In this document: positions 56,356-64,000 of the stretch, in pieces
Numbering within the stretch: position 1 is the first letter of the stretch
Layout: the number at the start of each line of letters is the position of its first letter
NCBI RefSeq assembly: GCF_000701825.1
Contig: NZ_JNJY01000003.1
Span: forward strand, 25,434-89,433
DNA length: 64,000 nt
Source: Mycoplasma collis ATCC 35278
GTDB lineage: Bacteria; Bacillota_I; Bacilli_A; Mycoplasmatales; Metamycoplasmataceae
Reading direction: 5' to 3'
Program-made: the position numbers and the translations under genes
The notes under the pieces: generated by a model
Database searches by the model: none
The model's input: only the letters and a program-made list of their open reading frames with translations
Told to the model about the DNA's origin: nothing

Positions 56356-56655
56356 TTAAGCTTTTATTTCAGTAATTTTAACACGTGTATATGGTTGACG
56401 ATGCCCTAATTTTCTTTTATGTGTTGATTTAGCATTATGACGATATACAATAATTTTTTTAGATTTCCCTTGTTTTTCAACAATTCCTTTTACAACTGCA
56501 TTTTGTACAAAGGGTGTACCAACTTTGGAACCAACTAATAAAACTTCATCAAAAACAACTTCTCTTCCTTCTTCAACATCTAATTTTTCAATAAATATAG
56601 TGTCATCTTTTTTAATTAAAAGTTGTTTTCCACCTGTTTTTATGATTGCGAACAT
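56356..56655 (-). CDS. rplU: Ribosomal protein bL21
   Basis: 99 residues, standard length. MFAIIKTGGKQLLIKKDD at the start and HNAKSTHKRKLGHRQPYT at the end are diagnostic. The Prp-type gene often found between rplU and rpmA in Firmicutes is absent, in keeping with the short bL27. Strong ribosome site (AAGGAGG). Confidence 0.97.
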   Translation of the reverse strand: MFAIIKTGGKQLLIKKDDTIFIEKLDVEEGREVVFDEVLLVGSKVGTPFVQNAVVKGIVEKQGKSKKIIVYRHNAKSTHKRKLGHRQPYTRVKITEIKA

Positions 56656-56760
56656 TTTAGCCCTCCTTATAATAAGTCACATCTTTAAGGTACATTTTTA
56701 AAATGTTTTAAAACCTTTTAAGAATGGTTACATATAAGTAACGTTTTAAATTATAATAAA
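56656..56760 (-). promoter_or_regulatory. Leader of rplU-rpmA, likely autoregulatory
   Basis: The 105-base leader contains a hairpin GTTAC-TTATAT-GTAAC and A/T-rich dyads, with TATAAT near 56750. An L21 leader element is known in Firmicutes; covariation was not tested, so this assignment is tentative. Confidence 0.45.
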
Positions 56761-56784
56761 AAAAATGATTTTTGCAATAAAATT

Positions 56785-58314
56785 TTATTTTTTTTCTAAA
56801 ACTAAAAATTGAAATGGCTTTAATGTTTCAAATTCTTTTATTGATATTGTCCAATTATGGCTATTTAATTTGCAAACATATTTATTGAAATTAAATTTAT
56901 ATTTTTCATTTTTTTGCGACAAGTTAATTAAATATATAAAATCTTTATTTTTAGTTTTTAGATTTATTTTTAAAATTTTCTTATTTAAAAAAATGAAATT
57001 AATTTTGCTATTCTTCTTGAATGCATTATGCTTTATTAATTCATTTTTAAAATTTAAAAGTTGTAAATATCAGTTATAAATTGAAAATTTATTTGATAAA
57101 TTGTATTCCAAATTATTAACTTTATAATTTTTTGGTTTTTTTGGTATATTAAAATTTTTATTATTAAAACCTAATGATGGTGATGAGTTTCACGCGAAAA
57201 TTGTATTGTTATTTTCATTAGAATGTTTAGCTCATAAGCGAAAAAAACTTGTATCATTTTCTTTTAAAATAATTGCTTTATTATTTCGTAAATATTTTTT
57301 TTTATCATTTATAAAATCTTCATAAGTAAAAAATTTATTTTCTTGCCCAATTTCATCACCTTGTAAAATATAAGTATTATTTTTATTTAGTATAGAAATA
57401 GCAGCAATCATTTTATTGAATGCTTCAACATTTTTATTAGAAATTTTTAAACGAGAACTTAATTTACCTAATTCATTATTATTAAAAATGAATGTTGTTT
57501 TAGTTGGGAAATTAAAAATATATTTAATAATTTTTTTAAATTTTAATTTATTGAATTTTATAATGTTAAAAATGTTTTTATTGTCATTGAATAAATAACT
57601 AGTAAAAAAATTTAGAAAATATTTTTCAGTTTCAAAATCTTTAATTACTTTTAAAAATGTTTTATTGTTTTTTTTAAAAAAATTATTATTGAATTCAAAA
57701 ATAAAATTGATATTCGAATCAATTTTCATTTTATTTATTAAATTATTTAAAAAAAATATAAATTTATTTTTTTCGAAATTTAAACTATTAAATAAAAAAT
57801 CGACATTTTTTAAAATAATTTTATTTATTCCTATTTTTTTATAAATTTTTAAAATTTTCAAAAAAATAGTTTCAAATTCATTTATATTATCATTTTCATT
57901 TTTTTTATTTAAATTTACTTTTTGAATAAATTTGTTATTTAAATTATTTTCATTATTTATTAAAAACAAAATATTCTGTTCATCATTGATTAAATTAAAA
58001 TTATTTAATCATTCAAAATATTTATAACTAATTTTAAAATCATAAATCATAGCAACTTCTATGTTCTCATCATTAAAAGATTTAATTAAATTAATCAAAT
58101 CATTAATTGACCCATATTTTTTATTGATTGATGAATTAAAATCTAATTTTTCATAGTTATGCAAAAAACTATCAAAAATTAAATTATTAATTTGCATTTT
58201 TTTAAAATAATTTAATTTTAAAAAAACTCCTTTATAATCGCCGCTATTTGACGAATTAGAATCATAAAAATATCAATAATTTAGTTTGTAATAAATATCA
58301 TTTTTTTCATTCAT
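56785..58314 (-). CDS. GH13-like protein with lost catalytic residues
   Basis: 509 residues, one open frame. The order matches oligo-1,6-glucosidase-type GH13: LNYFKKMQINNLIF, KYGSINDLINLIKSFND, MIAAISIL, then TYILQGDEIGQENKFFTYED near the end, which is the family's YQGxEIGM segment. The catalytic sites differ: the nucleophile region FRxDVI reads IILKNV (Asp lost), and the NHD motif before SR reads NNE. The sequence is extremely Asn/Lys/Phe-rich. Probably a pseudoenzyme that still folds, or a gene early in decay. It precedes rplU in the same direction. Confidence 0.65.
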
Positions 58315-58354
58315 TAGTTATTATTATATTAAAGATTTATTTAAATTTAAAAAA

Positions 58355-59293
58355 TTAATTAATTATTAAATTTAATAAAAAAAGTTCAAAAGCCATGTTT
58401 TCACTTATTTGGCCTGATTTAAAATCTTTTTCAATTTGAAAAATTTTATGAATTAATTTTTGTGTTTTATTTAATGTATATTTATTTAAAAAATCATGAG
58501 CTTTTTTTACCCTAAATAAATGAATTGAAAATTTATTGGCAATTTCTTCTAATGAAAAAAAATCACGAAATAATGAAACTGTATTTACAACAAATAAAAA
58601 TGAATTTATTTGAGAAAGTAATAAACTTTTTGAAATCCCGTTATTAATTTTGTTTTTTGCTTTAATTATTATATTATGAAAATTTAATTTAGAAAAAGCT
58701 TCTATAAAAGAAAAATCATCTTCAATATTTAATTCAAAAACTAAATTATTTATAACATTTTCAGTTATTTCTTTATTGTATAATGACAATTTTTTAATCT
58801 CGTTAGCAATAAAACTTAAATCTTTCGGTAATTTAGAAAAAAGTATCAAAGAATTGGCTTTGTTTATTTGTATTTTTTTTTTGATAAGTAATTTTTGATA
58901 ATATTCATAAATTTTTTGATCTGAAATTTTTGAAAGTTCTTTTGAAATACTATTATTAAGTAAAAAACTAATTAAAGTATTTTTTTTATCTAAAATTTCG
59001 TTTTTAGTTAAAACATAAATAAAAACAAAAACATTTTTTTGAATATTATTTAATTTTAAATTTTTAATTATTAATTCATTAATTTTTTTGTCACTTTTTT
59101 TAAAAAAAATTGAATTTTTAATTAAAAAAATTTTATTATTTGAAAATAAATCAAAATTATCTATTTTTGTTAAAAAATCATCAATTGCTGATTCGGAATT
59201 TATTTTTATTACATCATAATTAACATATTTATTTAAAATTTTTTTTAATTCATTTTCAATTAATAATAATTCATCGCCATATAAAAAATACAT
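58355..59293 (-). CDS. holA: DNA polymerase III delta subunit
   Basis: 312 residues. MYFLYGDELLLIENELKK is the standard delta start (YGxDxxLIxxxxxK). LPKDLSFIANEIKKLSLY and the C-terminal GQISENMAFELFLLNL match the family. It opens the beta clamp in the complex with DnaX and HolB. It follows comEC by 20 bases; the comEA-comEC-holA order is common in Firmicutes. Confidence 0.92.
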   Translation of the reverse strand: MYFLYGDELLLIENELKKILNKYVNYDVIKINSESAIDDFLTKIDNFDLFSNNKIFLIKNSIFFKKSDKKINELIIKNLKLNNIQKNVFVFIYVLTKNEILDKKNTLISFLLNNSISKELSKISDQKIYEYYQKLLIKKKIQINKANSLILFSKLPKDLSFIANEIKKLSLYNKEITENVINNLVFELNIEDDFSFIEAFSKLNFHNIIIKAKNKINNGISKSLLLSQINSFLFVVNTVSLFRDFFSLEEIANKFSIHLFRVKKAHDFLNKYTLNKTQKLIHKIFQIEKDFKSGQISENMAFELFLLNLIIN

Positions 59294-59313
59294 ATACTAA
59301 ATAATACATTAAT

Positions 59314-60570
59314 TTATTTTATTTTTTTCAAATTTATTAACGGTAAAAATCAAAAAAATAAAATACTTAAAATAAATATAAGTCATTTGGATAGATATAT
59401 TTGATAAATAATTTGAAACTGTTCATAAAAAATTAAAAGTTTTAATAAATAACCACAAATATAATCGATAAAATCTTTTGCTCAAAATAATAAAAAAAAT
59501 AATGAATAAAGTAATGAAATTAATGGTGAAAAAATAATTGAGTTAAATACTGATAAAACATTGTAATTGTAAACATTAAAAAAATTTAAAATTAAAAAAG
59601 AAGAAATATTTGCAACTGTTGAAATTACAATTAAATTCATAAATTTATTTTTAATTTTTAAATTTGTAATAAAAATAATTACCAAAGATATAAAAAAACT
59701 TAAAATAAAAGATATTGAATAAACAATATAAATATTTTGTATTATAAATATAAAACCTGTAAATATTAAAATTTCATAATTTTTATATTTTTTTAAAAAA
59801 ATTTTTTTATTCACCTCTAGTAAAATTAAAAAAATAAAAGCTCTTAATGCTGAAACTGAAAAATCTAAAATGAGTAAATAAAATAATAAAAATATTGTGC
59901 AAAAAATAATGAAAATAAAATATTTTATTTTTAAAAAATTAAAAATTTTTTCAAAGAAAATTTTGATAAAAGCAATATGAAAACCTGAAATAACAAATAA
60001 ATGATAAATGTTTATTTTTTTCAAAATATTAATTAATTCATTATTTTCTAAATGGTTTTTTCCTAATAATAATAATGGCACAAATTTTAAATAATTATTT
60101 TTAGAATTTAAAATAAATTTTTTAATAGTTATCAAAAAATTTTCATGTTCGTTTTTATACAGAAAATTATTTATTTTAACAACTTTATAATAAATATTAT
60201 TTGAATATAAAAAATCTCTCATAACTTCATCTGAATTAATTTTTTTAATTTGTAAATTTGCACTATATATTAAATTTTCTTTAATATTTTTTGAAAAAAT
60301 TAAAATTTTTTTATTATCATATTCAAAAATGTAATTGTTTTTAAATAATTTATTTTTTATAAAAATTTTGTCATTTATTTCAAAATTGTCAATCTCATGT
60401 TTTTTTAATTCCAAAGTTAAATATATGTAAATAAAAAACAAAATATAAATTAAAATTTTAGTTTTTTCTTTTCAAATTATCAATATTAAGATAAAAAATA
60501 TATTAAATATAAGTAGAAAAACATTAGGTTTATCAAAAAATAAAATAGTAGATATAATTAAAAAAAGCAA
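59314..60570 (-). CDS. comEC: ComEC/Rec2-type DNA-uptake channel, short form
   Basis: About 418 residues with many membrane segments. LLLGKNHLENNELINILKKINIYHLFVISGFHIAF is the core ComEC competence motif (the HLxxISGxH pattern). No C-terminal metallo-beta-lactamase domain: the protein stops after the membrane core, as in other mycoplasmas. The start is uncertain; no ATG is available, and TTG 60570 lies 12 bases after the comEA stop. It would form the inner channel for single-stranded DNA entry. Confidence 0.8.
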
Positions 60571-60581
60571 AATTAATCAAT

Positions 60582-61304
60582 TTAAAAGTTTTTTTGAAGC
60601 TTTTCAATAGTTTTTGGGCCAACTCCATGTATTGAATTTATATTTTTTCAAGTTATTTCGTTTCCTTTGTTTTTTTCTAAAAAATCAATTATTTTTTTCA
60701 ATATATTTTTATTTATTTTTAATTCATTCATTTCATCGCTTTTAATTTTTTCTAATAAATCATTAGGAATTGCATAATTATTTGAATTATCATCAATTTC
60801 ATTTTCTAAATCAAAATCATTTTTTTTAAATTTAAAATTATTTTTATTTTTATTTTTTACATTATTTTTAAGAATAGGATTATCTTTTTTATATTTTTTA
60901 TTTAAATTATTATTTTCATTATTTTTCTTTTTTTTGATTTTATTTTTTTTATTTTCATCAAAAACATTCTTTTCAGCTTTTATAAAAGGTACAAATATTT
61001 TTTTACTTTCAAAAACTTTAGTTTCTAAATTTATATTTGATAAATCTGCATTAGGTAGTATTGATGCTTTAAATAAAATTTCTCTCATAGTAGCTCCTTT
61101 TTTAAATAAAAAATTCAAATCATATTTAACTGCACCATCTAACTTTACATCTATAAATTCAATATTATTTTCATTTTTTTTATTTTCAATTTTATTTGTA
61201 TTAACATCATTATTTTTTATTGAATAGAAAATTACAATTCCTATTAAAAAACCTAAAAAAAGTGTTATACTGAAAATTAATTTAATTTTTTTTCTTTTTT
61301 TCAC
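60582..61304 (-). CDS. comEA: ComEA-like DNA receptor
   Basis: 240 residues. Basic start and one membrane anchor (about residues 7-28), an SLBB-like domain (VKLDGAVKYD...KKIFVPFI), a long Lys/Asn-rich spacer, and a C-terminal helix-hairpin-helix INSIHGVGPKTIEKLQK read after a UGA Trp. ComEA binds incoming double-stranded DNA at the cell surface and hands it to ComEC, the next gene. The HhH repeat is single, shorter than in Bacillus. Confidence 0.85.
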
Positions 61305-61390
61305 TAATAATAAATAATATTTTTTTTAAAAATAGCTTAAAAATAAAAAAAAATATGAAAAAAATATTTTTTAATTAATAATTTTAATAT

Positions 61391-61396
61391 TATAAT
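61391..61396 (+). promoter_or_regulatory. Minus-10 box of rnpB
   Basis: TATAAT lies six bases before the predicted 5' end of RNase P RNA. No convincing minus-35 box, which is usual here. Confidence 0.7.
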
Positions 61397-61401
61397 GTTT
61401 T

Positions 61402-61695
61402 AGCATTGGTCAATTGCTGTTTATGAAAATGAATAGAGGAAAGTCCGCGCTAGCACTATCTGCGATGATAGTAGTGATCATGCTAAGTCTAATAAACTTA
61501 GGCCTAGACGACAAGTGCCACAGAGACGAGCTTATTAATTTAAGGTGAAACGCGGTAAACTCCATGAGCTAGAAACCCAAATTTAGGTAGGGGAACTGAA
61601 TTTTTGTAAATGAACAAAAATTTAGAGGTTATATAATTAACTTAGATAAATAATTGACACTTTTTAAAAAGTACAGAACGCGGCTTATAAATGCG
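61402..61695 (+). ncRNA. rnpB: RNase P RNA
   Basis: The conserved GAGGAAAGTCCGCGC near the 5' end and ACAGAACGCGGCTTA near the 3' end are diagnostic. P1 forms from GCATT (61403) and AATGC (61690). Between them are GGTGAAACGCGGTAAACTCC (P10-11/CR II-III). It processes tRNA 5' ends. A T-rich hairpin terminator follows. Confidence 0.95.
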
Positions 61696-61731
61696 AAAAA
61701 AAGAAAAAATTTACTTTTTTCTTTTTTTTAT
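61696..61731 (+). terminator. Terminator of rnpB
   Basis: AAAAAAAGAAAAAA pairs with TTTTTTCTTTTTTT; only A/T-type pairs, but a long T tract. Confidence 0.7.
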
Positions 61732-61780
61732 CTTAAAATTATTTTAATAAGTTAAAAAAATAATAAAAAAAGGTAGAAAT

Positions 61781-63685
61781 ATGATTAATAAAATAAAAAA
61801 TGATTTTTTTGCTGCTATTAATGAAAAATGATTAAAAAAATCTAAAATTCCTAATGATAAATCCTCAATTAGTGCTTTTGTTGAAAATTCATTAAAAATA
61901 AAAAAATTAACAAGAAAACTTTTAAAAAAATGAAGTAAAGATGCTTCTACAATTCCAAATTATCCACATCTTCATGAATGTGTAAAATTTTATAATCTTA
62001 TTTTAAATGAACAAAAAAGAGATGAATTAGGTTGAGAACCTATAAGAGAAACTCTAGATTCTATTAACGAAATAAAATCATTTAGTGAAATAATTGATAA
62101 TTGAAACTACTTTAACAAAAAATATGTTTATTTACCTTGAAAAATAAGTATTTATGCTGATTTTAAAAATGGGGGTAAAAATATTGCTTGAATTTCTGAT
62201 CAAGATACAATTTTAGATAGTACAAAAATGTATGAAGATCCTGAAGTTAGAGATAAAAGTTTAAAAGTATGATCAAAAATGGTTCAATCACTTTTAATTG
62301 ATTATGGAATGGAAAAAAATAAAGCTAACGCTTTAATTAAAAAGGCTTTAAAATTTGATAATTTATATAAAGATTACGTTTTAAGTCCAGAACAATTAGC
62401 TAATTTTGTTTCATTTTATAATATAAAAAGCCGTAGTGAATTGAAAAAAATGTCTAAAAAACATAATATTTTAAAAAGTTTAGATCTTACATTTGGTAAA
62501 GCTGTAAGTAAAATATCAGTTCAAAATCCTAAAAATTTAGCTAGTATTGATGTAATTTTTAGTGAAAAAAACTTTGAAAATTATAAGGCATTATTTTTTA
62601 TAAATAATTTACTTTCAAGAGCGAATTTCCTTTCTGAAAAAATCAGAAATTTAGCTTTTAAATATGCAAAATTCGCTTATTCTATTAAAAAAATTGAGAA
62701 ATTAGAAGATTATGCAGTTAGTTTAACAAGCCAATTTTTTGGAATGCCTTTTGGTTTATTTTATGGAAAAAGATATTTTGGTCAAAAGGCTAAGAAAAAT
62801 GTAGAAAACATGGTTCAAAGCATAATTACTGAATACCAAATAAAATTAAAAAATAATTCTTGATTAAGTAAAGAGACAATCAATACAGCAATAAAAAAAC
62901 TTTCAAAATTAAGAGTTATGATTGGCTTCCCTTCAAAAATAGAGCCTTTTTATAAAGAATTTAAAATAGACGATTACAGTGAAGGTGGAAATTTAGTTAA
63001 TAATATTGAAAAATTAAACAGAATTTACTATGATTATAAATTTTCGCTTTACAACCAAAAAGAAAATGATAAATATTGAAAAATGAAACCAACTGAAATA
63101 AATGCTTATTATGATCCAATTAAAAATTTAATGGTATTTCCAGCTGGTATTCTTAGAGCACCATTTTATGATTTAAAAAGAAACTCATCAGCTAATTTTG
63201 CAGGAATAGGTTCAATTATTGCGCACGAAATTTCTCATGGTTTTGATAATAATGGGGCTAATTTCGATGAAGATGGTAATTTAAATAATTGATGAACTGA
63301 AAAAGATTATGAAGAATTCAAAAATAAAACCAATGCAGTTATTGAGCTTTATGATGGGGCTGAAACTGAATTTGGAAATGTTAATGGAAAATTAACTGTT
63401 TCTGAAAATATAGCGGATATTAGCGGATTTAGTTGTTCATTAAACGCTGCTCAGAAAGAAAAAGACTTTGATGCTAAAATATTTTTTGAATCTTGAGCTG
63501 AAATTTGAAGATCTAAATATACAGAAAATGCTGCAAAAAGAAGATTAGAAACTGATGTGCACTCACCAGCGAAAATAAGAGTTAATATTGTAGTTGCTAA
63601 TGAAGAATTATTTTATAAAACATTTAATATAGATAAAAATGATAAAATGTACATCGATCCTAAAAAAAGAATAAAAATTTGATAA
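61781..63685 (+). CDS. pepO: M13-family zinc endopeptidase (PepO-like)
   Basis: 634 residues, the usual neprilysin-like length. NAYYDPIKNLMVFPAG, the zinc motif HEISH followed by ENIADISG (third ligand Glu, then Asp), and DVHSPAKIRVN near the C-terminus are in order. There is no signal peptide, so it acts inside the cell on peptides taken up as amino-acid source. It ends with a UGA Trp followed by TAA. A hairpin follows, then IS30-like sequence. Confidence 0.95.
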
Positions 63686-63708
63686 AAAAAGCACATTAAA
63701 TGTGCTTT
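63683..63708. terminator. Hairpin between pepO and the IS element
   Basis: AGCACAT and ATGTGCT enclose TAA. The T run is better on the minus strand, but it is placed to end pepO. Confidence 0.65.
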
Positions 63709-63710
63709 CC

Positions 63711-63770
63711 TAAAATAAACATTCAAGCGCAACACTTTTGTGTTTGTGCTTTTATTTTACAATTTTTTAT
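63711..63770 (-). mobile_element. IS30-like terminal sequence
   Basis: TAAAATAAACATTCAAGC with GCAACACTTT resembles the left ends at 39331 and 41741 (shared GCAACACTTT), in the position expected for the end next to the transposase C-terminus. A small dyad (GCGCAACAC / GTGTTTGTGC) is included. Confidence 0.5.
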
Positions 63771-63850
63771 TAAATAAACAAAATATTTATAAAAAAAGCA
63801 ATAAAAAAACACACCCTTTTACGGCTTTTTTAATAAAAAACATATTTTTA

Positions 63851-64000
63851 TTAAATAAATAAATTATTTTCTTCTTTTATTAATTGATTTTTTGCACTTT
63901 CTCAGTTAAATATTTCTCTAGGCATATTATTAATATTGTCTTCTAATTTTTGAATTTCTTTATCATTTAAAGAAGAGAAATCAAATCCTTTTTTATAAAG
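63851..64000 (-). CDS. IS30-like transposase, C-terminal end
   Basis: 49 residues to the stop; the gene continues beyond the window. GFDFSSLNDKEIQKLEDNIN then NMPREIFNWESA matches the closing INxRPRxxLNWKTP block of IS30-type transposases. Whether the copy is complete cannot be seen. Confidence 0.7.

Overview
The window is AT-rich, densely packed, and reads UGA as tryptophan throughout (rpoB, rpoC, dnaX, gapA and the sirtuin all need it). That, with a class M sirtuin operon, a p37/p29/p69-type transporter, IS30-like transposase remnants and many lipoprotein-like surface genes, points to a mollicute, probably a Mycoplasma of the hominis group. The species cannot be fixed from the sequence alone. 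No rRNA genes and no CRISPR array were seen; RNA genes are one tRNA-His and RNase P RNA.

Region by region. 1-3.3 kb: an ADP-ribosylation/lipoylation operon (GcvH-L end, SirTM, LplA2, Old Yellow Enzyme homologue). 3.4-6.1 kb: a large anchored M60-like metallopeptidase behind a 17-base homopolymer. 6.3-12.4 kb: a replication, repair and nucleotide operon read leftward (dnaX, ebfC, recR, tmk, holB, rsmI, hpt). 12.5-13.7 kb: gapA and tRNA-His. 13.8-17 kb: a metal-homeostasis island (ArsR regulator, lipoprotein, HMA protein, P1B-type ATPase). 17.1-26.8 kb: a carbohydrate island (RpiR-type regulator, epimerase, two unknown membrane proteins, ascorbate-type PTS, transketolase, glucose-family PTS, broken PHP phosphatase). 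26.8-30.65 kb: a thiamine/TPP ABC transporter of the p29-p37-p69 type behind a TPP riboswitch with an attenuator. 30.8-36 kb: a 1193-residue repeated beta-helix surface protein and a stand-alone dihydrolipoamide dehydrogenase-like enzyme. 36-48 kb: an accessory zone of decaying and live surface genes. It holds a 37-residue peptide gene with a (TA)12 promoter spacer, a broken trypsin-like protease, a secreted effector-like protein, a hydrophobic-domain protein with two small membrane proteins, IS30 debris, a second intact M60 peptidase, and decayed lipoprotein and subtilase-like genes. 48-56.7 kb: rpoC, rpoB, rpmA, rplU. 56.8-61.3 kb: a GH13-like protein with lost catalytic residues, then holA, comEC and comEA. 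61.4-64 kb: rnpB, an M13 endopeptidase, and the end of an IS30-like element.

How it fits together. The housekeeping blocks are ordinary and intact. Novelty lies in the surface and accessory genes. Several carry tracts prone to slipped-strand change (T17, A17, T10, (TA)12) at promoters or early in genes, which suggests switchable surface expression. The best candidates for undescribed biology are the (TA)12-controlled 37-residue peptide, the effector plus small-membrane-protein module flanked by IS ends, the beta-helix protein, and the riboswitch that links the p37-type transporter to thiamine pyrophosphate.
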